DNA of 64,000 nt from Hemileia vastatrix. Taxonomy: Eukaryota > Basidiomycota > Pucciniomycetes > Pucciniales > Zaghouaniaceae. How positions within the stretch are numbered: position 1 is the stretch's first letter; every line of letters starts with the position of its first letter. Made by a program: the position numbers and the translations under genes. Of the stretch, positions 45,225 through 57,800 are shown one piece after another. A model generated the notes under the pieces. That model did no database searches. It saw only the letters and a program-made list of their open reading frames with translations, and was not told the DNA's origin. The stretch is taken from the NCBI GenBank assembly GCA_030280995.1, contig JASXTE010000014.1, positions 22,664,150 through 22,728,149 on the forward strand, written 5' to 3'.

Positions 45225-46130
45225 TTATCTTAACTTAGGAATATAGGAAAGTTGATCATTAATTTTTGCAAGAGATAGAACATTTCTGTCTTCCTCCACT
45301 GAGTATTTATTACTCAAAGCTTGGAAATCAATTTTCATTTTTTTCAACTCACTGTGTAAGGTCTGATTATCATTTTTTAATGAAGTGTTTTCATCTATGA
45401 GGGGTTTCAATTCCCTGATAACTTTGTGCAGATGTGGATTTTTATCTGAAAGTGCTCTGTGATTATTTTTATAAGTTTCTGGTGAGTAAGTACATTATTC
45501 CATGTGTCCTTTTGTTTGAAATAAGATGTATCTTGTACAGAAGAACTCACTTTACAACACAAATGCAAATTATTTAATCTGTCATTTTTGTGCTTCAATA
45601 AATCTTTCAAAACTTATCAGGAGAATCTTTTAAAATCTCTTCAAAATTTTGATCAAGCAAGACATAAACTTCAGGGGCAACAGAATCATTTTTAATTGCA
45701 AGAGAAGGACTCACTAAAGAAGTTGAAGTTAAATGTAAAGGCTAATCAAATGACAATTTACTGATAACATCATTAGGGCTACTCATAACAGGAATTTGTT
45801 TTTTAAGAGGTTTAACAGTTTTGTCACTACTCTCAACAATATTACCTGAAGAAGAAGACTTAGTATTGTACTTACTAACTTGTTTATCAAAAAGGTTACT
45901 TACCATGGTAATGGAGGAAACTTCCCCTGTGCCTTCTTTCTTCTGCCTCCCTGATAAGGATGAGCCTGAGAAGGTTGATGGTAAGTTTGTGTCCTGGATG
46001 GGCCAGGGTGTTGAGCTGCTGGTGGCTGTACATTCTGCTGGTAATGGCTCATCAGGTAGTCCCATTTCCATTGTTCCACTTGTAGAGTGTTTGGATTGGC
46101 TGATTGTGGAAACCAGAAGTCCGTAAAGTA
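45225..46130 (-). pseudogene. Chromovirus D N-terminal gag region, decayed
   Basis: Coiled-coil-like piece at 45225-45410 (NDNQTLHSELKKMKIDFQAL) and a Gln/Pro-rich piece near 45900-46110 (VEQWKWDYLMSHYQQN; AHPYQGGRRKK) equivalent to that of C. Multiple stops and shifts. Confidence 0.5.
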
Positions 46131-46360
46131 ACAGACTTAAATGAAAAATTTCATCATTCAAAGTGGTGCTAATAAGATAGCTGAAAAGTGAGAAGGCTGG
46201 AAATATTGGTAGTGTTGAGTCACTTTGGAATGGATATAAAATCAACAGTGATTCGATAACTTTTATTCTCCTCACACCTCACTCATATTCCTGATTTCAC
46301 AAAATCTCCTTCCCCAAATTCAATTTTTATTTATTCATCATTAAAGCTATTTGCTATAAA

Positions 46361-46697
46361 ATGTCTCCCAACATTATAAACTGTCAATCTACCTCTTCTA
46401 AAATCCACGTCGAAGAAAAAAACACATGGAAAATTAGGGTTAAGACAACCCCCACAATTTCGACCTTAGATAAATTTAACGCAGTTGGTAGCTGCCCTAC
46501 TTTATCAATAGCGGAGCACCATTTGATCCACCGCCTCAAGTGCCAAAATCATCATCAAAATTTACTGTGGGGAACCTTTTCTCCAGCACCACGGCCGATT
46601 TTTGGATGAAAGCGATGATGAAGATGATGAGGACCATGCTAAGAGACTGGCACACATCCGGCAGGAAAAACTGCGCATCCGACAGGCTAGAGGCCCC
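46361..46697 (+). pseudogene. Small unidentified coding remnant with acidic C-terminus
   Basis: An ATG frame from 46361 (MSPNIINCQSTSSKIHVEEK) ends at 46609. Overlapping it, another frame reads FLDESDDEDDEDHAK, then RLAHIRQEKLRIRQARGP and a TAA at about 46697. The region is richer in G+C than its surroundings and looks like old coding DNA in two frames. Family unknown. Confidence 0.3.
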
Positions 46698-46845
46698 TAA
46701 CTTCACTGTCTGATAACCAAAAACTCTCATTGCGAGGGAATATTGGTTGATCTTTCGATAAAGACATATTTTTTATTCTTTCCATTTCAATCGATGGTCA
46801 CTTGAAATCTTTTTTGTTTGATTTCGAGTATTAATTAATGGGGTT

Positions 46846-47310
46846 TTTTTTTGTGATATTTTCCGTTATCACCCCCAATCTCATACCAAAAAATGAGAAG
46901 GTTCCACAATTTTGGCCTGCTACGGCGGCCAAACATGTGCTTAAAAACTCTAGTCTAGCTAGAAAAAAATCCAATCAAAATCAACCAGACAACACGCAAC
47001 TTTAGTTTCGTCTATGCACCCTAAAATTGAGCGAAAAGCATCATCTGTAGTACCCCCGATTCAGTGTACCCTCCCCCTGTTAGTATTGAAAGTCGACGGT
47101 AATTTGTCTGTTTCACAATACTAATTATCATGAATTTATTTTTGTGATATGTTCAGTTATCTCCTCCGATCTCATTTCAGAAAATATGAAAGCTTCCACA
47201 ATTTTTCCCTGCTATCTAGCTAGGGAAAGAAAATTCTTTCAAACCAACGAGATAACACGCGACTTTGAGCTCCTCCTTTCACTCTAAAATTGAGCGTCAA
47301 GCATTATATC
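46846..47310. repeat. Degenerate direct duplication (~200 bp, offset 260-290)
   Basis: 46851-47045 and 47142-47305 share TTGTGATAT-TTC-GTTATC, CCACAATTTT-CCTGCTA, AACACGC-ACTTT and CTAAAATTGAGCG. No coding supported. Probably two copies of an unidentified repeat. Confidence 0.55.
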
Positions 47311-48272
47311 TTGTGTTGCTCAGCCGTTCGTCTGAAGATCTATTCCAGACAGAAAATGTTGATGATGGTTTTGACACTTTAGCCAGTGAATCAGATGATG
47401 CTCTGAAATAGATAAGATAAAGGTCATTCTCCAACATCATTAAATTTATCTAGGGTAGAGGTTGAGGGGATTGTCTTGACCCTAATTATCCACGTTTTTT
47501 TGCACCATTGGTTTTTGTAGAGGCAAATAAGAAAGTGAAAATTTTGGGAAAAATTTTATACAGAATAATTTTAGTGATAATCAAATATAAATTGTAGCTG
47601 GTAAAGAAGATTCGCTGAAATCAAGAAAGGAATAACGTGTGAGGAGAATAAACGTTTTCGTCTGAATAAAAAATGTTCCACAAGTGGCACTTGATTATAT
47701 ACCCATTCCAAAACTCTAAAGCACCGTCAATAATTCCAGCAACCTGAACTTCGGACGCCCTTGAAAAAACGGTTGAGAAAATACAATTTTTTATTTCCAC
47801 AGTCTAAGAGCCACTGATAATTTTTTATCATATAATCTACTGATAAAATTCCACGTTGAACAAAGAAATGAGTCAATGATATTGTAATTATGGCTAATTA
47901 ACTTACCGTAATGTCAATTCATCAAATTTTTGGCAACAACTTTTCTCATTTCCAATAAAAAGTATGGTTTTGTTTTTTTTATAAAAATAATTCATTGAAG
48001 TTTCATAAAGCACTACGCCACTACATTTAAATATAAGCTAGGTACCTATCTGTGGTGCAGACAAGGCACCACTTTCACTCCAGGTATGGAAAGAATAATT
48101 ATTGCGGTCAAAATGCGAATCAGCCTACATTTTCAAGGCCCTTCCTATACATTTTCTGAGTAGTGTTAACTATTTGGGCCTCTTTTCGACAGCATACATA
48201 TTTTGGAAGCCTCCCCAACGGTAAGTCATAGTAGTCATAGTCATATTCACAATCGAATATTTTAGGGTAATC
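47311..48272. other. Unassigned sequence left of copia E, possible exon remnants
   Basis: 47320-47410 reads in one frame as LSRSSEDLFQTENVDDGFDT followed by LASESDDALK-stop. 48160-48222 reads VLTIWASFRQHTYFGSLPN and is followed by GGTAAGT, a good donor site. Neither belongs to a family I know. Copia E inserted at 48272, 50 bp past this donor, so a host gene may have been interrupted. Confidence 0.25.
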
Positions 48273-48851
48273 TGTCAATATAATATGGTTCTCACTACTA
48301 GTTTACTTATGTCACTTAGTTACTTAAGCATATTCTATTCTCTATCATACCGTAGTTTACTCCTAGTATATCTTTTAAACCTAACCTGATGACACACCGT
48401 TACATTCATAAGATGCGGATCCATTACTTGATTCCGCATCTATCTATTTTGTTTCTCTCTACTTATTTTATCTAGTCTAACAAATTATTATATTCTTTGT
48501 CAAAGTCTCTCTGTCCTTATCTCGTCCATCAGTCCAAGTCCTTAGTCCACAGTCCCTCGTCCTTGTCCCTCGTCCGTGTCCATCTATTTATTAAGTTACT
48601 AACTTATATAAAATCATCAGGTAACTTGTACGTATGCTCTGCTACAGCAACTTATCTATCTATTTTGTTTCTCTCTACTTATTTTATCTAGTCTAACAAA
48701 TTATTATATTCTTTGTCAAAGTCTCTCTGTCCTTATCTCGTCCATCAGTCCAAGTCCTTAGTCCACAGTCCCTCGTCCTTGTCCCTCGTCCGTGTCCATC
48801 TATTTATTAAGTTACTAACTTATATAAAATCATCAGTCTCTCATAGTAACA
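48273..48851 (+). repeat. 5' LTR of copia E
   Basis: 579 bp, containing two copies of a ~216-bp unit (starting 48441 and 48657: TATCTATTTTGTTTCTCTCT). Confidence 0.9.
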
Positions 48852-48869
48852 GGGTTATGGGCCCAGTGA
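48852..48869 (+). promoter_or_regulatory. Primer-binding site of copia E (half initiator tRNA-Met)
   Basis: GGGTTATGGGCCCAGTGA directly after the LTR. It is complementary to an anticodon stem-loop of the initiator tRNA-Met type (CTGGGCCCATAACCC), the half-tRNA priming known for Drosophila copia and yeast Ty5, rather than to a tRNA 3' end. Confidence 0.75.
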
Positions 48870-48985
48870 TCCTCGATTATTAAACGAATCTGGCTACTCC
48901 TGATCCCATCAGCACATCTCCACCTTCTTCTCCCAGTTCATCGAGCTCTTCACATACCCAACCCTCACTATCCACTCACACTGCC

Positions 48986-51900
48986 ATGGCCGAGTCATCC
49001 TCCACGAACACACCAGATTTCTCATTTCTCCAGGACTCCAATTTCTCCGAAATTAAAGGAATTGAGAAACTTAACGATAAAAACTACAGCTCATGGAAAA
49101 CTGATCTCAAATATGCTCTTTCTGTTCGAAATTTGGACCAATTTCTCTCGGAGGAATGTCCTACCCCCACCAACCCTGAAATGCTTGCAATCTACAATCT
49201 AAAGAAGAGGCAAACCAATACAATCGTTAAAATGTTCATGGACAGGGCGAATCAACATAAATTCATACTAGACGACAAGGCTATTGAACCCGCTCAACTA
49301 TGGACACGAATTAAAAATCACTACGCTTCAAAATCAAGCCAAAACTGTTCTTACGTTGTCAACAAGCTATTCAAAATTAAATTTACTGAGAGCGGAATTC
49401 TTATTGCAATGGACGAATTTAGAAGTACCATGAAACTACTTCGAGAGGTGGCTCCTGATCTGTTCAAGGAGAATATACTCTCATACATCATGGCGAATTA
49501 TGTTCTCAACTTGTTACCTGATTCTTACCAAACTGCAGCAACTATAATCCTCAGCAAATATGACATCACTAACCAACGACCCACTGTCGAAAGCATCTTT
49601 GCTGACATCGAAGCTGAGGTAATTAGACGAAAAGTGTTAAATACTTCAGGGACTAATTCTGGAAGTGTCTTAGCAGTGGACGGCAAGACAAAAGTATACT
49701 GTTCAAGAGGAAAGCATAATCCTCTAGCACCTCATTCCGAAGACTCATGTTTTCAACTTCACCCTCATAAACGAGAGGAATTTCTTAAAAGGAAGAAGGA
49801 GAGAGAGAGTAGGGACAGCTCATCTCAACCCAAGGCACTTTCTTTGTTTTCCGACATACCGGACAACTACGCCATCCTGGACAGTGGCGCTTCATTTTCG
49901 ATCTTCAACAACAAGAACTTCTTTACGCAGCTGGAATCCGCTAATACGGTGCTCACTACGGCCAATGGAGGAGAAGTACTTGCCCCTGGACAAGGCAAAG
50001 TTGCTTTCAAATCCAATTCTGGCCACCAATTCAATATCGATAACGCCTTATATGTGCCCTCTGTCAAGGCCACACTTATCTCAGTTATTGACTTGTTAAA
50101 GGACAGCTGGTATCTCCTCAATGATCAAGGGAACTTCAAAATCAAACATATGGACAAAACGTTAATTGAATGCTCGACGAAAGGGGGAATAATCAGCTTT
50201 CCCATACAAAAATTCCCAATATACAATCTGGTTGGGAGTGGACTCCCCAACCGCGATTTACTTCATCATAGCTTTGGTCACCCTAATAATCAAACCATGG
50301 AGCGCTTATACCCAGGTTTGAATTTTTCTGACTATACTTGCAAAACTTGTGCACTAGCTAAAGCACACGTTTTACCATATTCCGGCTCTTTTCCCACCCT
50401 GGAATCATCACTTGACGTTATTCATATGGACTTATGTGGTCCAATCACTCCCGAATCGAAAGGTTCTAAATCATACTTCTATCAAATTGTTGACGGACAT
50501 TCTCGCTTCCGACATGTCTCCTTCTTGAATTTAAAATCTGAAACTTTCGAAAAATATAAAGAATATGAAAATCTAGTTGAAAATCAAAAGAATCGGCGCA
50601 TCAAGTGTGTTGTTTCTGATAACGGCGGGGAGTTCACTAGCAACTCAATCACAAATCACTTCAAAAACAAAGGTATCGTGCACCTGCGGACTGCCCCATA
50701 TTCACCTCAACAAAATCCTATCGCCAAAAGGGGTAATCGCTCTATCGTTGAGAAAGCACGATGTCTTCTAATTGAATCTGGACTCGATGCTCATTGGTGG
50801 GCGGAAGCTGTTAATACTGCCACATACCTCCTCAACATACTTCCTTCGTCATCTCTCCCTAGTCACAAGACCCCCTGGGAATTATGGTATGGCGAGTCTG
50901 TCAACATCCCGACTAAACTGCACCCCTTTGGAAGCGATGTTGTATTTTATCAACAGAAGCATAAACGTGCAGGCAAATTTGATGGGAGTGGAATAGAAGG
51001 AATCTTCATGGGATATTGTGAGGGACACATTAACTATCGCATATACTCACCTTCCACTGACAGTATTGAAATCACTCACAACGTCAAATTTCTTAATTCC
51101 TTTAACCTCGCTCAAAAAATCACTACAGGCGAACCCATAGACACCTTAATATTTCCCGAAATTCAACACGTTGACACTCCTACCTTCAATCAACTAGTCG
51201 AGACAATTCCTGATGACTCCATTCCCTCTGACACGAATGACATTAGTGAAAATGTCCCTGACATAAGTGACGATGTCTCACCTACTACGTCCAACATGAA
51301 ACACTATACTTATGTCGATAAAAACATCAGACCCTCGAAAGAAATCTCCTCAGATATAGATCCCTCAAATATTCTAACAACTAAACGCCGAATAAACAAC
51401 ATTTGCTTACTAGTCACTCCCTTCGACACTCCTAAAAACTATCATGAGGCCATCACCTCTCCCGAAAGCGATGAATGGCTAAAAGCTATACAAGCAGAGT
51501 TAGGAAGTATTGCTAAACATGAAGTCTGGAAAGAATCTCCCATACCTCAACGTCAACATCTATTAGGGACCACCTGGACATTCAAGCGGAAAACAGATGC
51601 TGAGGGAAATATCATTAAATACAAAGCCAGACTTTGTGTTCAGGGTTTTTCTCAAATAGAGGGTATTGAGTACAACGAAACCTACGCTCCCACTGGTCGA
51701 CTATCCACTCTTCGATTTCTCTTGGGTGTCGCTGCTCACAAAGATTGGGAAATACATCAGATGGATGTAAAATCGGCATTCCTCCATGGCAAACCAGATG
51801 AGGACCTTTATTTACGCCTTCCCTGTGGTTACATCCCAGATGATCCCAATTCATGCCTACACCTCAAGAAATCCTTATACGGCTTGAAACAAAGCCCTCG

Positions 51901-52966
51901 ATGCTGGTATCAGGAGATATCCAATTTCTTCAGGATTATCGGTTTCCGTCCCAGCATAGCTGATCCTTGTCTATTCTTGAGTCAAGATGTATCCAAACCT
52001 TGCTACGTATTCATCCACGTCGATGACCTAGTCATAGCCGGCCCTTCTGTTCAAGAATTTAAATCTAAGATATCGGGAGTGTTCGACATGGACGATCAGG
52101 GAGAACTTAGTTGGGTACTAGGAATGAAGGTAGTCCGGAATCGAAAATCTAGAACATTACATCTCTCACAACAATTATACATCAAAAACATACTAAAAGA
52201 ATTCAATCACGATGAATGTTGATCCGTTTCCACTCCCCTTGTACCCAACTCTCAGTTCACTCAGTGCACCCTAAAACAATTAGTACCCCTCATTAACTAT
52301 AGAAGAGCGGTGGGATTACTTAATTATTTGGTGCTATGTACATGACCAGATTTGGCTTTTGCCGCAAGTACCTTAGCTCAATATTTAAATGACCCCTCTG
52401 ATCAGCAAATCAGTGCATTCTTCCACATTTTACGATACCTTCAATACACTCAAAATTACCATCTTACGCTGGGCAACGTAGAAAGGGCCAAACTTGGTCA
52501 TCTTGCAGGTTTTGCTGATTCAGATTACAATAAGTCATCCGACTCAAAATCTACTTCCGGCACGCTACTTTTTCATCTTGGCCTCATCAGTTGGAAATCG
52601 GCCAAACAGCAATCTGTCTCTCTATCAACCTCTGAATCTGAGTACTACTCCATGAACGACTGTGGACAGGACCTTATTTGGACTAAGGAGCTATTTAATG
52701 ACTTTTCTATTCCTCTTGAACAATGCTGTCTCTATGGTGACAATCAAGGGGCTATCAAACTCACTCTAAATCCACTTTATCAACATCGCACCCGACATAT
52801 CAATACTAGAATATGCTGGCTGCGAGAACAGGTCAACAATAATGAATTCCTAATCAAATATATTCCCACTGGCAGTATGATAGCCAACATCATGACAAAA
52901 TCCCTTCCTCGACCAAAACACCTGGAATTCCTAAATCAACTCCATTTAACTCCGTTGCTGTCTTGA
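48986..52966 (+). pseudogene. Copia E gag-pol polyprotein, two in-frame TGA, integrase Glu lost
   Basis: ATG 48986 in a good context (GCCATGGCC). One frame of 1327 codons. Order: gag (KGIEKLNDKNYSSWKTDLKY; no zinc knuckle seen), protease YAILDSGASFSIF, GAG-pre-integrase HHCC (HHSFGHPNNQ...CKTC), integrase (IHMDLCGPI, VVSDNGGEF, then PIAKRGNRSI), RT (KTDAEGNIIKYKARLCVQGF, catalytic FIHVDDLVIAG) and RNase H (GFADSDYNKSSDSKSTSG, STSESEYYSMND, LYGDNQGAIKL). The third catalytic residue of the integrase, normally Glu in AER-NR, is Lys (AAA 50726-50728, codon 581). TGA at 52220-52222 and 52343-52345 cut the RT/RNase H junction; element F has Gly at the second. As written it is defective. Confidence 0.9.
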
Positions 52967-52977
52967 GCACGGGGGAG

Positions 52978-53678
52978 TGTCAATATAATATGGTTCTCAC
53001 TACTAGTTTACTTATGTCACTTAGTTACTTAAGCATATTCTATTCTCTATCATACCGTAGTTTACTCCTAGTATATCTTTTAAACCTAACCTGATGACAC
53101 ACCGTTACATTCATAAGATGCGGATCCATTACTTGATTCCGCATCTATCTATTTTGTTTCTCTCTACTTATTTTATCTAGTCTAACAAATTATTATATTC
53201 TTTGTCAAAGTCTCTCTGTCCTTATCTCGTCCATCAGTCCAAGTCCTTAGTCCACAGTCCCTCGTCCTTGTCCCTCGTCCGTGTCCATCTATTTATTAAG
53301 TTACTAACTTATATAAAATCATCAGGTAACTTGTACGTATGCTCTGCTACAGCAACTTATCTATCTATTTTGTTTCTCTCTACTTATTTTATCTAGTCTA
53401 ACAAATTATTATATTCTTTGTCAAAGTCTCTCTGTCCTTATCTCGTCCATCAGTCCAAGTCCTTAGTCCACAGTCCCTCGTCCTTGTCCCTCGTCCGTGT
53501 CCATCTATTTATTAAGTTACTAACTTATATAAAATCATCAGGTAACTTTCTCTCTGTCCTTATCTCGTCCATCAGTCCAAGTCCTTAGTCCACAGTCCCT
53601 CGTCCTTGTCCCTCGTCCGTGTCCATCTATTTATTAAGTTACTAACTTATATAAAATCATCAGTCTCTCATAGTAACA
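52978..53678 (+). repeat. 3' LTR of copia E
   Basis: 701 bp, 122 bp longer than the 5' LTR because of an extra partial copy of the internal unit (third copy begins mid-unit at about 53546 with TTTCTCTCTGTCC). Confidence 0.9.
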
Positions 53679-53683
53679 TAATC

Positions 53684-54355
53684 ATGATAAAACTTAATTA
53701 AATTAAAGTTCCTTTATTAAAATATTCTTGCACTATATATTCTTTTATTTTCTGAGATTCTTCAAGAATATGAAATCGTGCAACATTATGTATTTGATTC
53801 ATAAACCAAAAACAGTCCGGAAAAGAATGATTTTTGTGATATTGATATTAGATCCCTTTACGGGTATACTGCACATGTAATCAGAAATTGGTGGACCAAG
53901 TTTCTTATCAGGGGAAGTCTGAGAAACTTGTGAATGAGGTTAACCTGTAGCTCTGGAGCATTCCGACATCTTTTGAGACTGAGCTGACCGTTGAGGTCAG
54001 CCTAGATGAGGTAGGTTTTAGTCATTCCTATCAAATAGCAAGAGAAAACTATGGATGTTTTTAGTGAATCATATTGCTGAACATAGTTTTACTACGAAGA
54101 GCAAGCACAATTGTTGGTCAAATATGCAAATATTATTTCAGTAAAGCCTCAGTTTGTGGCTGTTAGAATATAACTCAAACTATATTAATCTTTGGTCCTC
54201 TTGTCAACCTGAAATATCTTTCCATACATACTTTCACAATTATTTGGTGCCTACTTTTTTATGTCACCGCTTACCCCAATATTTTACTTATTAGTTTCCA
54301 TCTAGTCTCTGTTACTAATTATTATAATTATTTTGAGTTTCCCCAATAAACTGAT
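53684..54355. other. Sequence between copia E and copia F, possible exon remnant
   Basis: 53890-54013 reads VDQVSYQGKSEKLVNEVNL, a TAG, then LWSIPTSFETELTVEVSLDE followed by GTAGGT, a possible donor. The rest is A/T-rich. This may be the continuation of a gene interrupted by copia E, or a fragment of an unrecognised element. Confidence 0.25.
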
Positions 54356-54360
54356 ATTAC

Positions 54361-54898
54361 TGATAAACGAGAATGCTCGGGAGACCTGGTTCAGAAGGGA
54401 TTAAATCAAATAACAATAAGTAATGAGATCAAAATAAAGAAGCCGCCACAAACTAAAAGAATAAAGAGAAAAAAGATAAGACAAATGAGTAATGAGTAAA
54501 AGACTGTCCGAAGGACAGAATTAAGTAAAAGAGACAAAAGAGAGATGCATTGCAGCAGGAAGAGCATACTAACATATAAACTTAGTACCTGGTTCAGAAG
54601 GGATTAAATCAAATAACAATAAGTAATGAGATCAAAATAAAGAAGCCACCACAAACTAAAAGAATAAAGAGAACAAAGATAATTCAAATGAGTAATGAGT
54701 AAAAGACTGTCCAAAGGACAGAATTAAGTAAAAGAGACAAAAGAGAGATACCGATAAGCGGACTGAGGGATCTCTCTTTTATAGAGGAGATTGGCAACTA
54801 CACAGGTACAGAAGAAAAGTTTTAGATAATGAAAATAATGAAAAGTACATGCTAAGCTGACTGACAATAATGAAACGGAATTTAATATTACTCTAATA
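54361..54898 (-). repeat. 3' LTR of copia F
   Basis: 538 bp with two copies of a ~203-bp unit (ACCTGGTTCAGAAGGG at 54384 and 54587). The complement of the polypurine tract (ACCCCCATATG) follows at 54898. Confidence 0.85.
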
Positions 54899-57800
54899 CC
54901 CCCATATGCTCAATGCTGCTATCAAATAACCCAATAAGACTACAAAATTCAATATGTTTTTACGTGGCAGGGATTTTGTCAAGAGATCAGCAATCATGTC
55001 AGTCGTGGAGACATATTCTATGTTTATCTGATCAGAATTGACAAGTTCCCTAAGCCAATGAAGTCAAATATTAATGTGTCGAGTCCTATGTTGATATAAA
55101 GGATTCTTGACAAGGGCAATGGCGCCTTGATTGTCGTTAAAGATTACAGGAGAATTGGTAGAAATATTTAAGCCGTGAAATAGTTGGGTAAACCATACAG
55201 TGTCTTGACCCACTTCAGACATTGCTTGATACTTGGCCTCAGTTGTTGAGAGAGCGACAACTTGTTGTTTGCTTGATCGCCAACCAAGAAGGCCATTGTG
55301 AAAGACCATTGATCCGGAGGTCGATTTACAGCCGACAGAGGGACCCCAATCAGCATCTGCAAAACCAGAAAGATGTGAGTCATTTTTGAGACCTCCTAAT
55401 TATAGGGCAAAGTTAATGGTTTTTCGAAGATATTGTAGAACATTTTTGAAATGTTGAACGTGTTCATTAGATGGAGAATTGAGGAATTGCGATAAGGTGC
55501 TGGCCGCATAAGCAAGGTCTGGTCCTGAGCAGGAGAATAAATAGTTGAGTAAACCAATTGCCCTGCGGTAATCAAAGGTGCAAGTTGGTTCATTAGGGTC
55601 TTTAGGAGTAAGTTTTGCATTGGGTACCAATGGAGTGGAGGCTGGTTGGCAATCAAGCATATTATATTCAGTTAACATGTTGGAAATATAAAGTGGTTGA
55701 GAGACATAAAATTCCTTCTTATCTCTATTTCAGGTGATTTTCATGCCGAGTATCCATGATACTTCACCTTGATTGTCCATTTCAAACTGATTCATCAGGG
55801 CCTGCTTAATGGGAGTAACATTCTTACCACATATAACCAGGTCATCTACGTGAATGAAAATGTGACACGGGTTATCTGGAAGATTGTTGGAAAATACGCA
55901 TTGATCAGCTGGATTAGGGTGAAACTGGAGTGAGGTAAAGTATTCTTTATGTTTCTTATACCAGCACCAAGGACTTTGTTTAAGACCGTAGAGAGATTTT
56001 TCAAGCTTGAGACAAGAGTCAGATGGGCGGGGGCCAGAGAATCCTTCCAGGAAGCGTATGTAAATGTCCTCTTCAGGAACACCATGAAGGAAGGCATTTT
56101 TGACATCCATTTGATGAACATCAAAATTTTCGCAAGCTGATAGACTTAGAAGGGTACAAAGTGAAGATAAACAACCAGTCAGAGCAAAAGTGTTGTTGTA
56201 GTTGATTCCTTCAGTTTGAGCCTATCCTTGAACACAAAGACAGGCTTTATATTTGGAAAATTTGCTGTTGCTATCTAATTTCTTTTTAAACACCCATACC
56301 GTACCCAAGAGTTTTCTATCTTTTGGTTTTGGGACGGTTTTCCAAACTTTGTGGTTCTCAATGCTGGTTAATTCCGAGTTAATAGCATCACACCAATGAG
56401 AGTATTCAGGACTTGAAACAGCCTGAGAATATGTTTTGGGAACGTTGCCTTGTTGGAAAATGAGGTTGCAAGAGTTTTTTTTACGTCTTGAATGGGTGAG
56501 GATGTTTGATGGGTCTATGTTGCTAGAGAGATTATGAGGGGAAGGCAAGGTTTTGTCGATCCAGGTAAAGGTTTTTCCTAAAGCTGGTGGCAAGGTGGCC
56601 GGGAGAGACGAAATGGTTTCTGAAAGGGATTCAGGGTTTCCATGAGGAGGAGCAATTTCAGTAATAGGTTCAGAAATCTGAGGAGTTGATATTACGTCCG
56701 GTAAGAAAGGAAAGTCAGTGAAAGGCGTGTAGTTTGATTTGGCGTCGGTAAGGCATTTTGCCAGAAGGAAGGAGTCATCAAGAAATCGGACGTCATGAGT
56801 GACAAGAAATTTATCTAATTTTGGGGAGTAGATTTTAAAATTGTGATGTCCCTCGGCGTATCCTATGAAGATACCGCGTTCACCAATAGGATCAAATTTA
56901 GATACCCTTCCTTGCTTAGGAATATGGTAGATTACATCACATCCAAATGGGTGGAGCTTACCATAAGAAATTTTGGCTTTTGGATCCCATAATTCTAATG
57001 GACATTTCCCTTGTAAGGTTTTTGAAGGAGTGCAATTTAGAAGGTAATTAGCAGTGTTTACTGCTTCTCCCCACCATGAGCCATCCAGTCCACAGGTTGC
57101 AAGTAGAGTACATGCTTTCTTGACTAGTGTGTGATTACCTCTTTCGGCAAATGGGTTTTGTTGAGTTGTATAGGGAGCAGTGGTTAACAAAGCAATTCCT
57201 TTGTCAACAAAAAGGTTATTGAAAGAGCTGTTAATGAATTAACCCCCATTGTCAGTTACCACAATTTTCACCCTTTTTTCAGTCTTGTTTTCAGCCAAAG
57301 TTAAGAATGTTTTGAAGTAGTTGAAGGTATCTGATTTAAGAGAAAGAAAGTAAGTGAAACGGTACCTGGAATGTCCATTGACGATTTGCAAGAAGTACTT
57401 GCTACCTCCTCGTGAGATCGGAGTGATTGGTCCACACAGATCCATGTGAATCACATTGAGGACTTGATTGGGGGTTGGAAATTTTCCAGGAGAAGGGAGT
57501 CTGTGAGATTTTGAGATAAGGCATGGGATGCATTCAAGACTTGAAAAATCAATGTTAGGGTGCATAAGACTAGCAGTTGCATTGTTGGGATGGCCGCAAG
57601 AATTATGTAAGTTGATGAGAGATTTAGTTGAGATGACAGAATTTATTTCCCCAGATATTTTAAGAGGAAGAGAAAGGATGTTGTCATTTAGAGAGCATTT
57701 GACAATAAAGTTTTTATTTTTGTCAAACAATTTTGCAGAATTCCCACAACCTTTTATAATGAAATTTTGTCATAGAAACCAGGCAGCTGAGATGAGGTTT

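Larger units (their letters stand above)
42470..46130 (-). mobile_element. Chromovirus D, truncated (gag to RT)
   Basis: Same family as C and in the same orientation, but only gag, protease and the first part of RT remain; RNase H, integrase, chromodomain and both LTRs are absent. RT homology ends at about 42484, next to the MITE terminus. Confidence 0.8.
48273..53678 (+). mobile_element. Ty1/copia element E, complete, identical LTRs, TSD TAATC
   Basis: 5406 bp, flanked by TAATC at 48268-48272 and 53679-53683. LTRs 48273-48851 and 52978-53678 start TGTCAATATAATATGG and end TCTCATAGTAACA; I found no base difference in the shared sequence, only a different number of internal tandem units. One polyprotein frame lies between. 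Polypurine tract GCACGGGGGAG precedes the 3' LTR. Confidence 0.92.

Noticed and set aside
45742..46275. 177-codon minus ORF as a separate gene
   Set aside because: It overlaps the gag frame containing VEQWKWDYL and AHPYQGGRRKK shared with chromovirus C; its own frame has no conserved counterpart.
48852..48869. TTATGGGCCCAG as part of a tRNA gene
   Set aside because: Only a tRNA-complementary fragment at the LTR border is present, no cloverleaf; it is a primer-binding site.
49867..50121. Minus-strand ORF inside copia E
   Set aside because: Mirror frame of the well-supported polyprotein on plus; no start context or family.
440..52345. UGA as a sense codon in this organism (many in-frame TGA)
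   Set aside because: TAA and TAG stops of the same C-to-T type also occur at Gln positions, and TGA is used as the apparent final stop of copia E.
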